A stretch of DNA of 64,000 nt from Couchioplanes azureus (GCF_014648355.1 NZ_BMQY01000005.1:186001-250000), one strand, 5' to 3'. Positions 47,448 to 55,204 are shown, counted from the stretch's first letter. The notes: generated by a model from the letters alone, not told the origin. A program made the numbers and translations.

Positions 47448-48451
47448 TGGCCGCACGCCGCGCAGCCGCCCTGCTGGGGCCGATCGTGCTCGTGCTCGCC
47501 GGCTGCACCTCGCACCGGCGGGCCGAGCCCGAGCCGACGCCGTCGCCCGACCTGACGAGCCCGCCGGCCGCGGTCGCGGTGAACCCGGGACCGTTCGAGG
47601 CGGGACCGTTCGAGGCGCCGCCGTCCGGCGCGTACCTGGGCGCGTGGATCAAGCCGGACGCGCTGACCCACGCGGGCCGGGTGGAGGCCGTGGACGACCT
47701 CGAACGCGACCTCGGCCGGCGGCTGGACATCGTCAACACGTACCGCCGCTTCGAGCAGCTCGTCGGCACCGAGTCGGACGCGGAGTTCCTGGCCCAGGAC
47801 GCCACGCTGATGGTCAGCTGGGCGACCGGGGACAACCGCTCGATCGTCGCCGGCGAGCACGACCGGCTGATCCGGGCGCAGGCGCGCGCCATCCGCAAGG
47901 TGCGCAAGCCGCTGCTGCTGCGGATCCGCTGGGAGATGGACCGGCCCAACCTGCGGGCGACGATGTGGTCCGGCGAGGACTACATCGCCGCGTACCGGCA
48001 CATCCGCCAGATCTTCGCGCAGGAGCGGGCGAAGAACGTCTCGTGGGTGTGGTGCCCGACCGCGGAGGGCTTCATCCGCGGTGACGCGCCGGCCTTCTAC
48101 CCGGGCGACGACCACGTCGACTGGACCTGCGTGGACGTGTACGCCGGTAACCTCTTCCAGCCGATCGGCCGGCTCATGGGACCGTTCCTGCAGTGGGCCG
48201 CGCAGCGCCCCAAGCCGATCGTCGTCGGCGAGTTCGGCGTGGCGAAGGCCTGGGGGCCGGACGGGCGGGCGGCGTGGTTGCGCGACGCCCAGCGCACCTT
48301 CAAGGCCAACCCGCAGATCAAGGCGGTCGTGTACTTCGAGAGCGATCCCGAGGGCAACGGGCCGAAGCAGCAGTTCCAGCTCACCGGGGACCGGCCCGCC
48401 TTCCAGGCCTTCGCCCGGCTGACGAGGGACCCCTACTTCAATCCACGGTGA
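47447..48451 (+). CDS. GH26-like lipoprotein glycosidase
   Basis: A 334-residue lipoprotein (lipobox VLAGC, cysteine at residue 20), a short Pro-rich linker and a TIM-barrel domain. The likely acid/base is in LLRIRWEMDRPN (near 162) and the nucleophile in IVVGEFGVAK (near 263), the GH26 arrangement. It is a smaller relative of the enzyme at 36.9-38.2 kb. Attached outside the membrane, it may edit the exported glycan. Its 3' end overlaps the convergent glycosyltransferase gene by 14 bases. Confidence 0.83.
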   Translation: MAARRAAALLGPIVLVLAGCTSHRRAEPEPTPSPDLTSPPAAVAVNPGPFEAGPFEAPPSGAYLGAWIKPDALTHAGRVEAVDDLERDLGRRLDIVNTYRRFEQLVGTESDAEFLAQDATLMVSWATGDNRSIVAGEHDRLIRAQARAIRKVRKPLLLRIRWEMDRPNLRATMWSGEDYIAAYRHIRQIFAQERAKNVSWVWCPTAEGFIRGDAPAFYPGDDHVDWTCVDVYAGNLFQPIGRLMGPFLQWAAQRPKPIVVGEFGVAKAWGPDGRAAWLRDAQRTFKANPQIKAVVYFESDPEGNGPKQQFQLTGDRPAFQAFARLTRDPYFNPR

Positions 48452-49235
48452 CCCGGGGGCGCCGGCGGGCCTGGGCGAGCAGCCGGAGCGCGTAGGGCGC
48501 GTCGTGCTTGAGGTAACGCCCGGCCAGCCGGCGCGGCTCGGTGCCCAGCCGGTGCGCCCACTCCAGGCCGGTGCGCTGCATCCAGCGCGGCGCCCGTTCC
48601 ACGTCGCCGGCCACGAAGTTGACCGCCGCGCCGCAGCCCACGAACCAGGCCCGGGGCATGGTCCCGCGCAGCCGGGTGACGACCTCCTCCTGCTTCGGGA
48701 AGCCCAGGCCGACGAAGACGACGTCGGGTACGGCCCCGGCGACCTTGGCGCAGACGTCCGCGTACGCCCGCTCGTCGGACTCGAAGCCGAAGGGCGGGCA
48801 GAGCGTGCCCGCGATGCGCAGGCCCGCGCATTCGGCGGCGAGGCGGTCCGCGGCCCGCGTGGCGCCGTCCGGGACGCCCTCGTTCGCCGGCCGGCCGCCG
48901 ACCACGAAGATGGACCGGCCGTCGTGCCCGAGGCCGCGCGACAGCGACCAGATGAGGCTGCTGCCGGCGACCCGCTCGGGCAACGGCGTGCCGCTCAGCT
49001 TGCTGGCCCAGACGAGCGGCATGCCGTCGGCGACGACGAGATCGGCGTCGTCGAGGTAACCGCGGACCCGGCCGTCCACCCTCGACTGCCGCAGGATGTC
49101 GATGTTGGGAGTGAGGATCCGTCCGCCGCGGCCGGCCGCGATCGCCTCACGGACCACGGCGACCACCTCGCCCTCGGTGATCGGGTCGAACCCGGTCCCG
49201 TCAAGCTGGACGCGGGCGAAAGCCTCGATTGACAA
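48438..49235 (-). CDS. WecG/TagA/CpsF family glycosyltransferase
   Basis: A 265-residue GT26-family enzyme. Family motifs are clear: GGRILTPNIDILRQSR (with TPN), DADLVVADGMPLVWASKL, VVGG near the nucleotide loop, and DVVFVGLGFPKQEE. Such enzymes add ManNAc- or similar residues to lipid-linked glycans, often as the second step. The start is TTG 49233-49235 with AAGGAGG 7 bases upstream. It is transcribed opposite to its neighbours, from a divergent promoter shared with sulfotransferase 2 that contains a 10-bp inverted repeat. Confidence 0.9.
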   Translation of the reverse strand: MSIEAFARVQLDGTGFDPITEGEVVAVVREAIAAGRGGRILTPNIDILRQSRVDGRVRGYLDDADLVVADGMPLVWASKLSGTPLPERVAGSSLIWSLSRGLGHDGRSIFVVGGRPANEGVPDGATRAADRLAAECAGLRIAGTLCPPFGFESDERAYADVCAKVAGAVPDVVFVGLGFPKQEEVVTRLRGTMPRAWFVGCGAAVNFVAGDVERAPRWMQRTGLEWAHRLGTEPRRLAGRYLKHDAPYALRLLAQARRRPRVTVD

Positions 49236-49257
49236 CTCAACGCCTCCTTCAGGCTTG

Positions 49258-49287
49258 TTCGCTCGTTATAGGAGCGAAACGAGCGAA
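49258..49287. promoter_or_regulatory. Perfect 10-bp dyad in divergent promoter
   Basis: TTCGCTCGTT (49258-49267), a 10-base spacer and AACGAGCGAA (49278-49287) form a perfect inverted repeat in the 63-bp gap between the divergent wecG-like and sulfotransferase genes. The unit GAGCGAA also repeats directly with a 9-bp period (49272 and 49281). It is a good candidate for an operator controlling both genes. Confidence 0.6.
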
Positions 49288-49298
49288 GGCGGTCAGAA

Positions 49299-50249
49299 GT
49301 GGCACATGTCGTCTATCTGGGCGGATTAGGGCGAAGCGGCACAACGCTCGTGGAGCGCCTCCTCGGTGAGCTGCCCTCGGTGTGCACGCTGGGCGAGATC
49401 GTGCACCTCTGGCAGCGCGACATCCGGGACAACGAGCGGTGCGGCTGCGGCGCGCGGTTCGCGGCCTGCGCCTTCTGGCGGCGGGTCGGCGAGCGTGCGT
49501 ACGGCGGATGGCACAACGTGGACGTCGACCGCGTGCACGCGCTGCGCGACGCCGTCGAGCGCACCCGCTTCATCCCCCGCCTCGCCGCCGCCCACCTGCC
49601 CCCGGCCCAACTCGCCGACGTCCGCGAGTACGCCGCCTTCTACACCCGCGTGTACGCGGCCGCCGCCGAGGTCTCCGGCGCCTCGGTGGTCGTCGACTCG
49701 TCCAAGCACAGCGCGCTGGCCCACGTCCTGCGCTGGGCGGACGACGTGGACCTGCGGGTCGTGCACGTGGTGCGGGACGCCCGCGGGGTCGCGTACTCCT
49801 GGACCAAGACCGTCGCCCGGCCCGAGGCCGACGGCGGCGAGGAGATGACCCGGTACTCCCCCGGACGCTCCGCCATGCTCTGGAACGCGCACAACGCGGC
49901 CTTCGGGCTGCTCGCCCGTCGCGGGGTGCCGGTCCGGCGGATCCGCTACGAACAGTTCCTCACCGATCCGAGGGCGGCCCTGCGCGAGCTCGCCGCGTAC
50001 GCCGGCGTCCCGGTCACCGAGGCCGACCTCGGCTTCCTCGGCGACGGGTACGCGGATTTGGGCGTCAGCCACAGCGCCGCGGGCAACCCGATGCGCTTCA
50101 CGGTCGGCCGGCTGCCGCTGCGCCGCGACGACGCGTGGGTACGCGCCCTGCCCGGCAACCAGCGCCGCCTGGTCGGCGCCGTGTGCGCGCCGATGCTCCG
50201 CGCGTACGGCTACCCGCTCAACCCCGCAGAAGTCCCCCAGGAGGCGTGA
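49299..50249 (+). CDS. PAPS-dependent sulfotransferase 2
   Basis: A 316-residue sulfotransferase of a different subgroup from the first one: the 5'-phosphosulfate loop GGLGRSGTTLVERLL (8-22) is at the N-terminus, then SVVVDSSKHSALAH and the 3'-phosphate motif VVHVVRDARGVAYSW (about 154-168). CGCGARFAAC in the first third holds three cysteines, perhaps structural. It likely sulfates another position of the same glycan. GTG start with a weak ribosome site. Overlaps the glycosyltransferase gene as TGATG. Confidence 0.88.
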   Translation: MAHVVYLGGLGRSGTTLVERLLGELPSVCTLGEIVHLWQRDIRDNERCGCGARFAACAFWRRVGERAYGGWHNVDVDRVHALRDAVERTRFIPRLAAAHLPPAQLADVREYAAFYTRVYAAAAEVSGASVVVDSSKHSALAHVLRWADDVDLRVVHVVRDARGVAYSWTKTVARPEADGGEEMTRYSPGRSAMLWNAHNAAFGLLARRGVPVRRIRYEQFLTDPRAALRELAAYAGVPVTEADLGFLGDGYADLGVSHSAAGNPMRFTVGRLPLRRDDAWVRALPGNQRRLVGAVCAPMLRAYGYPLNPAEVPQEA

Positions 50250-51163
50250 TGAACTGGCCGTCCGTCGGCGTCGTGATCCCCACCCGCAACCGCCCCGAGC
50301 TGGTCCGCAAGGCGATCGCGGCGGTCCGCGACCAGCACTACCCGGGCGAGATCAAGGTGGTCGTGGTCTACGACCAGACCGAGCCCGACTACCTGCTCGC
50401 CTCGACCGAGGGCACCCAGGTGCTGGTGCTGACCAACTGGCGCACCTCGGGCCTGGCCGGCGCCCGCAACACCGGGATCCTGGCGCTCGACACCGAGCTC
50501 GTGGCGTTCTGCGACGACGACGACCGCTGGGCGCCGGACAAGCTGCGCCGCCAGGTCGCCGCGCTGGTGGCCGAGCCGGACGCCGAGTTCGCCACCTGCG
50601 CGATCGAGGTGGAGTACGAGGGCAAGTGCACGCCCCGCCTGGCCGGGCGCAGCCGGGTCACCATCGACGAGCTGGCCCGCTCCCGGATGGCGATGCTGCA
50701 CTCGTCGTCGTTCCTCGTCCGGCGCGAGGCGCTCGGGCCGGACGCCGTGGGGCTGGTGGCCGAGGACGCCCCGGGCAGCCAGAACGAGGACTGGGACCTG
50801 CTGCTGCGCGCGTCCCGGCGCCGGCCGATCGTGCACCTCGACGAGCCGCTGGTCCGGGTGCTGTGGGGCCGGACCTCGCACTATGCGTACGAGTACGCGA
50901 CGAAGATCTCCTCGCTGCGCTGGATGATGCAGCGCCACCCGGAGATCAGCGGCTGCCGCCCCGGCGCGGCCCGCGTCTACGGCCAGCTCGCCTGCTGGTC
51001 CGCGGCGACCGGCAACCGCTCGCAGGCCTGGCAGTTCAGCAAGGAGGCGGTGCGGGCGAACTGGAAGGAGCCCCGGACGGCGATCGCCCTGGCGGCCATG
51101 ACCGGCGCCGTCAAGGTGGAGAACGTCCTCTCCGCGCTCCACAAACGCGGCCGAGGGATCTAA
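50249..51163 (+). CDS. GT2 family glycosyltransferase
   Basis: A 304-residue GT-A enzyme. VGVVIPTRNRPELVRKAI at the start, ARNTGILAL, and ELVAFCDDDDRWAPDKL (metal-binding DDD near 88-90) identify family 2; the acceptor-side NEDWDLLLRAS carries an ED motif near 185. No membrane spans, so it acts on the inner face on a lipid-linked acceptor. The ATG has a GGAGG ribosome site and overlaps the sulfotransferase stop. Last plus-strand gene of the polysaccharide set. Confidence 0.9.
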   Translation: MNWPSVGVVIPTRNRPELVRKAIAAVRDQHYPGEIKVVVVYDQTEPDYLLASTEGTQVLVLTNWRTSGLAGARNTGILALDTELVAFCDDDDRWAPDKLRRQVAALVAEPDAEFATCAIEVEYEGKCTPRLAGRSRVTIDELARSRMAMLHSSSFLVRREALGPDAVGLVAEDAPGSQNEDWDLLLRASRRRPIVHLDEPLVRVLWGRTSHYAYEYATKISSLRWMMQRHPEISGCRPGAARVYGQLACWSAATGNRSQAWQFSKEAVRANWKEPRTAIALAAMTGAVKVENVLSALHKRGRGI

Positions 51164-51194
51164 CACACTCTTTCGCGCACACCCGATCGCCGGG

Positions 51195-51213
51195 TAGTGT
51201 TCGCACGTGTTCG
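51195..51213 (+). promoter_or_regulatory. deoR promoter region with direct repeats
   Basis: GTGTTCG occurs twice (51197-51203 and 51207-51213) with a 10-bp period, one helical turn, as expected for a DeoR-type operator. TAGTGT (51195-51200), overlapping the first copy, could be the -10. No good -35 is visible. DeoR autoregulation is the simplest reading. Confidence 0.55.
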
Positions 51214-51245
51214 AAATAGTGCGGATGAACCGGGCGGCCCGCTGA
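51207..51245 (+). CDS. Possible 12-codon leader ORF coupled to deoR
   Basis: GTG at 51207, 6 bases after the possible -10 TAGTGT, opens a 12-codon frame (VFEIVRMNRAAR) whose TGA (51243-51245) overlaps the deoR ATG as TGATG. Since deoR lacks a clear ribosome site at that ATG, coupling from this small frame is plausible. The alternative is that deoR itself starts at GTG 51197 in another frame. Speculative. Confidence 0.3.
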   Translation: MFEIVRMNRAAR

Positions 51246-52021
51246 TGCTCGCCCAGCAGCGCCAAGCGGCGATCCTCGACCGGGTCCGGGCGGCCGGCGG
51301 CGTCCGGGTCAGCGAGCTGGCCGCCGAATACGGCGTGTCCGACATGACCATCCGGCGCGACCTCGAGTCGCTCGCCGACCGGGGCCTTCTCGCGAAGGTA
51401 CACGGTGGCGCGACCACCGTGAGCCCCGGTTCGACGCACGAGCCGGGCTTCGCGGCCAAGTCGGTGCGCCAGCGCGCCGAGAAGGCCGCCATGGCGACGC
51501 GCGCCGCCGCCCTGGTCTCGCCCGGCGACGCGATCGCGCTCTCGGCCGGCACCACCACCGCGGGCCTCGCCCAGCGGCTGGTCGACGTGCCGGACCTCAC
51601 CGTGGTCACGAACTCCATCCCGGTCGCGGACGTCTTCTACCGCGCCGGGCGCCCCGACCAGACCGTCATCCTGACCGGCGGCACGCGCACGCCGTCGGAC
51701 GCCCTGGTCGGCCCGGTGGCGGTCGCGGCCATCGCCAGCCTGCACCTCGACATGCTCTTCCTGGGCGTGCACGGCATGAGCGAGCGGGCCGGCTACACGA
51801 CGCCCAACCTCATGGAGGCCGACGTCAACCGCGCGCTGGTGGACGCGGCGGAACGGCTCGTGGTGCTGGCCGACCACACCAAGTGGGGCACGGTCGGCAT
51901 CTCCTCGATCGTCCCCCTGCACCGCGCCGACGTGGTGATCACCGACGACGAGCTCGACGAGTCCGCCCGCGCGATCCTGTCCGAACAGGTGCGCGAGCTG
52001 GTCGTGGTGAGCGGATCGTGA
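51245..52021 (+). CDS. DeoR family transcriptional regulator
   Basis: A 258-residue sugar-responsive repressor. The N-terminal winged helix is AAILDRVRAAGGVRVSELAA followed by SDMTIRRDLESLADRGLL and the wing KVHGGATT. The C-terminal DeoRC sensor domain has SAGTTTAGLAQRL, TVVTNSIPVADVF, LTGGTRTPSDALVGP and VLADHTKWG, the phosphosugar-binding motifs. The overlapping galT gene suggests that it senses a galactose-pathway intermediate. Start at ATG 51245; a GTG 16 codons earlier is possible. Confidence 0.92.
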   Translation: MLAQQRQAAILDRVRAAGGVRVSELAAEYGVSDMTIRRDLESLADRGLLAKVHGGATTVSPGSTHEPGFAAKSVRQRAEKAAMATRAAALVSPGDAIALSAGTTTAGLAQRLVDVPDLTVVTNSIPVADVFYRAGRPDQTVILTGGTRTPSDALVGPVAVAAIASLHLDMLFLGVHGMSERAGYTTPNLMEADVNRALVDAAERLVVLADHTKWGTVGISSIVPLHRADVVITDDELDESARAILSEQVRELVVVSGS

Positions 52022-53109
52022 TCGGCAGCCGGACGTCGATCAGGCTGTCGGACGGCCGGGAACTGATCTACTTCGACGAGGACCCGGCGGCGGACCGCAC
52101 CGGCCTGCCGGACACCCGCGACCTGCCACCCCCGCCGCCGACCTCACAGCTGCGCTACGACCCGCTCGTCGACGAGTGGGTGGCGGTGGCGGCCCACCGC
52201 CAGACCCGCACCTTCCTGCCGCCGACCGACAAGTGTCCGCTGTGCCCGTCCACCGCGGACTTCGCCAGCGAGATCCCCGCGCAGGACTACGACGTGGTGG
52301 TGTTCGAGAACCAGTTCCCGTCGTTCAGCGACCGGGTCGTGGCGGACGAGGTCACCGCCCTGACCGACGAGGTCCCGGTCCGGCCGGGGGTCGGCCGGTG
52401 CGAGGTGGTCTGCTTCACCAGCGACCACCACAGCTCCTTCGGGGCGCTCCCGCCCGAACGCGTCCGCACGGTGCTGGACGCGCTGGCGGACCGTACCGCA
52501 CAGATGTCGGCGCTGCCGGACGTGGCGCAGGTGTTCCCGTTCGAGAACCGGGGCGTCGAGATCGGCGTGACCCTGAGCCACCCGCACGGCCAGATCTACG
52601 CGTACCCGATGGTCCCGCCGCGCACCGCGGCCATGCTGACCGCGGCCCGCCGCCACGCCGAACGCACCGGAGGCCGCAACCTCTACGCCGACGTCCTGGC
52701 CGCCGAGCGCCGGGCCGGTTGCCGAATCGTCGCCACCAACGACCACTGGACCGCCTACGTCCCGGCGGCCTCCCGCTGGCCCTACGAAGTCCAGCTCGCC
52801 CCGCACCGCCACGTCCCCGACATCCCGGCCCTGACCCCGGCGGAACGAGACGCCTTCGCCCCGCTCTACCTGGACGTCCTCCGCCGCTTCGACGCCCTCT
52901 TCGACCGCCCGATGCCCTACATCGCCGCCTGGCACCAGGCCGTAACCGGCGAAGGCCGCGACCTCGGCTACCTCCACCTGCAGCTCTTCAGCATCCGCCG
53001 CGCCCCCGACAAGCTGAAATACCTGGCCGGCTCCGAATCAGCCATGGGCGCCTTCGTCAACGACGTCGAACCCGAACGCGCCGCCCACCTACTCCGCGAA
53101 GCGCTCTGA
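52018..53109 (+). CDS. galT: Galactose-1-phosphate uridylyltransferase
   Basis: A 363-residue Leloir-pathway enzyme, normal length. The active-site SHPHGQIYAYP (catalytic histidine of HPHGQ, about 188-192), the zinc-site CPLCPS in the first quarter, NQFPSFS, and the C-terminal HLQLFSIRR are all present. It converts Gal-1-P and UDP-glucose into UDP-galactose and Glc-1-P. The GTG start overlaps deoR as GTGA. galK and galE, the usual partners, do not follow; a strong terminator does. UDP-galactose could also feed glycan synthesis. Confidence 0.95.
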   Translation: MIGSRTSIRLSDGRELIYFDEDPAADRTGLPDTRDLPPPPPTSQLRYDPLVDEWVAVAAHRQTRTFLPPTDKCPLCPSTADFASEIPAQDYDVVVFENQFPSFSDRVVADEVTALTDEVPVRPGVGRCEVVCFTSDHHSSFGALPPERVRTVLDALADRTAQMSALPDVAQVFPFENRGVEIGVTLSHPHGQIYAYPMVPPRTAAMLTAARRHAERTGGRNLYADVLAAERRAGCRIVATNDHWTAYVPAASRWPYEVQLAPHRHVPDIPALTPAERDAFAPLYLDVLRRFDALFDRPMPYIAAWHQAVTGEGRDLGYLHLQLFSIRRAPDKLKYLAGSESAMGAFVNDVEPERAAHLLREAL

Positions 53110-53127
53110 TTCCACAGCAACCACCCC

Positions 53128-53159
53128 GCACTGCGCCCCGTCGCTAGGGGGCGCAGTGC
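53128..53159 (+). terminator. Strong terminator hairpin after galT
   Basis: A perfect 12-bp stem (GCACTGCGCCCC at 53128-53139, GGGGCGCAGTGC at 53148-53159) with an 8-base loop lies 18 bases past the galT stop. There is no U-tract, as usual for actinobacteria. Confidence 0.8.
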
Positions 53160-53196
53160 CCGCCGAGCGAAGCGAGGCCATGTAACAGTAGGGGGC

Positions 53197-53332
53197 GGGG
53201 GGCCCGGGACAAGGCCCCCCGCAGGGAAGGGACGGCAGGCACTCGCCTACTGGTCACCACTTCACGGGGAAACCGGTCGGCGCCCGGGACAAGGCAGCCG
53301 GACCGGCGGGCGACTCCTCGTGCGTGGTGACC
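53197..53332. ncRNA. Candidate structured RNA, two hairpins with same loop
   Basis: Two hairpins share the 14-base sequence GCCCGGGACAAGGC (53202-53215 and 53282-53295), which folds as GCC/GGC around an identical CGGGACAA loop. Their lower stems differ: GGGGGGCC/GGCCCCCC (53197-53220) and CCGGTC-GGC/GCC-GACCGG (53273-53306). The second is enclosed by a further 9-bp stem GGTCACCAC/GTGGTGACC (53252-53260, 53324-53332). Conserved loop with changed stems suggests RNA rather than chance repeats. Strand, promoter and role are unclear; I match it to no known family. The 380 bases between galT and icd hold no protein gene. Confidence 0.4.
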
Positions 53333-53443
53333 GTCATCCGTTCTGTTTGGTGAAACGACGGCCGCGTTCCCCTAGTTACGGATCCTAAACATCACGTTCC
53401 GATGACGGAGCCGGTTCCGCGAATTCGCCCGGTGAACGCACGA

Positions 53444-53472
53444 AGGCCCTCCGGCCGTACGCCGGAAGGCCT
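53444..53472 (-). terminator. icd terminator hairpin
   Basis: Arms AGGCC-c-TCCGGC (53444-53455) and GCCGGA-a-GGCCT (53461-53472) form an 11-bp stem with one mismatch and a 5-base loop, 17 bases past the icd stop. Confidence 0.8.
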
Positions 53473-53489
53473 CTGTGCGGGTACGCCGG

Positions 53490-54707
53490 TCAGGAAGCCA
53501 GCTTGCGAGCCAGGTTCTCGTCCAGGGCGTTCATGAACTCGTCGGTGGTCAGCCAGGGGGCGTCCCGGCCGATGAGCAGCGCGAGGTCCTTGGTCATCTG
53601 ACCACCCTCGACCGTGGAGACGCAGACCTTCTCCAGGGTCTCGGCGAACTCGGTGACCGCGGGGGTGCCGTCGAGCTTGCCGCGGTGCTTGAGGCCGCCG
53701 GTCCAGGCGAAGATCGAGGCGATCGGGTTGGTGGAGGTCTTCTCGCCCTTCTGCCACTGGCGGTAGTGCCGGGTGACCGTGCCGTGGGCGGCCTCCGCCT
53801 CGACGGTCTTGCCGTCCGGGGTCATCAGGACCGAGGTCATCAGGCCGAGCGAGCCGAAGCCCTGCGCCACCGTGTCCGACTGCACGTCGCCGTCGTAGTT
53901 CTTGCAGGCCCAGACGTAGCCGCCCTCCCACTTCATGGCGGCGGCGACCATGTCGTCGATCAGGCGGTGCTCGTAGGTGAGGCCGGCCTTCTTGAAGTCC
54001 TCGGCGAACTCGGTCTCGAAGATCTCCGCGAACAGGTCCTTGAAGCGCCCGTCGTACGCCTTCAGGATCGTGTTCTTGGTCGAGAGGTAGACCGGGTAGT
54101 TGCGGGCCAGGCCGTAGCGGAACGAGGCGCGCGCGAAGTCGCGGATCGACTCGTCGTAGTTGTACATGCCCATGGCGACGCCACCGGCCGGGAAGTCGCT
54201 GACCAGGAACTCCATCGGCTGCGAGCCGTCGGCCGGGGTGAAGGTCATGGTCAGCTTGCCCGCGCCGGGGGCCACGAAGTCGGTCGCCTTGTACTGGTCG
54301 CCGTGCGCGTGCCGGCCGATGACGATCGGCTTGGTCCAGCCGGGTACCAGCCGGGGTACGTTCGACATGATGATCGGCTCGCGGAAGACGACGCCGCCGA
54401 GGATGTTGCGGATGGTGCCGTTCGGCGAGCGCCACATCTTCTTCAGCCCGAACTCGTCGACACGGGCCTCGTCCGGGGTGATGGTCGCGCACTTGACGCC
54501 GACGCCGTGCCGCTTGATGGCGTTGGCCGAGTCGATGGTGACCTGGTCGTCGGTCTCGTCGCGGTGCTGGATCGAGAGGTCGTAGTACTCGAGGTCGACG
54601 TCGAGGTAGGGCAGGATCAGCTGCTCACGGATCTGCTTCCAGATGATCCGGGTCATCTCGTCGCCGTCGAGCTCCACGACCGGGTTGTTCACCTTGATTT
54701 TCGCCAT
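53490..54707 (-). CDS. icd: NADP-dependent isocitrate dehydrogenase
   Basis: A 405-residue homodimeric-type enzyme of the eukaryote-like subfamily (about 400 residues, not the 740-residue monomeric form). Substrate and cofactor regions are intact: LDGDEMTRIIWKQIRE at the start, WRSPNGTIRNILGG, and NYDGDVQSDTVAQGFGSLGL, the family signature with metal-binding aspartates; AAHGTVTRHYRQWQKG is near the NADP site. It converts isocitrate to 2-oxoglutarate and NADPH in the TCA cycle. The ATG has GAGAGGAG upstream. Faces a small membrane protein gene across a short promoter region. Confidence 0.98.
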   Translation of the reverse strand: MAKIKVNNPVVELDGDEMTRIIWKQIREQLILPYLDVDLEYYDLSIQHRDETDDQVTIDSANAIKRHGVGVKCATITPDEARVDEFGLKKMWRSPNGTIRNILGGVVFREPIIMSNVPRLVPGWTKPIVIGRHAHGDQYKATDFVAPGAGKLTMTFTPADGSQPMEFLVSDFPAGGVAMGMYNYDESIRDFARASFRYGLARNYPVYLSTKNTILKAYDGRFKDLFAEIFETEFAEDFKKAGLTYEHRLIDDMVAAAMKWEGGYVWACKNYDGDVQSDTVAQGFGSLGLMTSVLMTPDGKTVEAEAAHGTVTRHYRQWQKGEKTSTNPIASIFAWTGGLKHRGKLDGTPAVTEFAETLEKVCVSTVEGGQMTKDLALLIGRDAPWLTTDEFMNALDENLARKLAS

Positions 54708-54740
54708 CGACCGGCGCTCCTCTCCCGGGACACATGTTTA

Positions 54741-54758
54741 GCAGTACGAGCGTACTGC
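54741..54758. promoter_or_regulatory. 18-bp palindrome upstream of icd
   Basis: GCAGTACG-AG-CGTACTGC is a perfect 8-bp inverted repeat with a 2-base centre in the 111-bp divergent region between icd and a small membrane protein gene. On the minus strand it precedes TAAACA, a possible icd -10. Candidate operator; regulator unknown. Confidence 0.55.
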
Positions 54759-54818
54759 CTTTCGGTTGGCGGTCGCCGCGGGGTCCGGGCTGGCGAGGGG
54801 GTTCTACGCTTGTCCCCG

Positions 54819-55073
54819 ATGACCGACACCGAGCTCCGTGACGAACGTCCCAAGGTGTCCGTGACCAGGATCATCCTCGTCACGGCAGCCATGGCCGCGC
54901 TGCTGCTCGCCGTCACCGTGAACAGCATGCTCCTCGTCGCCGCCGCCGTCGTGCCGGTCGCCGCCTGCGTGCTGCGCGAGCAGTCGCCGGAGCGTGCCGC
55001 CGCCTCGACGGCCACGATCCTGGCCGCCGGTCTCAGTCTCATCCTGCTCGGACTCGGCGTCGCCCACTCCTGA
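54819..55073 (+). CDS. Small two-TM membrane protein
   Basis: An 84-residue protein with a charged N-terminus (about 1-13), a hydrophobic double span (about 17-47), a short charged loop and a second hydrophobic stretch (about 60-82). I do not recognise the family. ATG 54819 is preceded by TACGCT 8 bases earlier (54805-54810), fitting a leaderless start, and no ribosome site is visible. The much longer upward open frame is antisense to icd and not used. Shares a bidirectional terminator with mdh. Confidence 0.7.
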   Translation: MTDTELRDERPKVSVTRIILVTAAMAALLLAVTVNSMLLVAAAVVPVAACVLREQSPERAAASTATILAAGLSLILLGLGVAHS

Positions 55074-55158
55074 GATAAACCCGCGCGCCCCGGTTCGATC
55101 GCGGTTCATGCGGGGAGGGGTGGTGCTTCTGGCGGCGGTGGAGAGCCGTACGGAAGCA

Positions 55159-55191
55159 GGAAAGGCCGAGCCACCACGGCCCGGCCTTTCC
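55159..55191. terminator. Bidirectional terminator before mdh 3' end
   Basis: A perfect 10-bp stem GGAAAGGCCG/CGGCCTTTCC (55159-55168, 55182-55191) with a 13-base loop lies between the convergent small membrane protein gene and mdh and can end both. Confidence 0.82.
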
Positions 55192-55204
55192 GCAGAGGTC
55201 TTGC

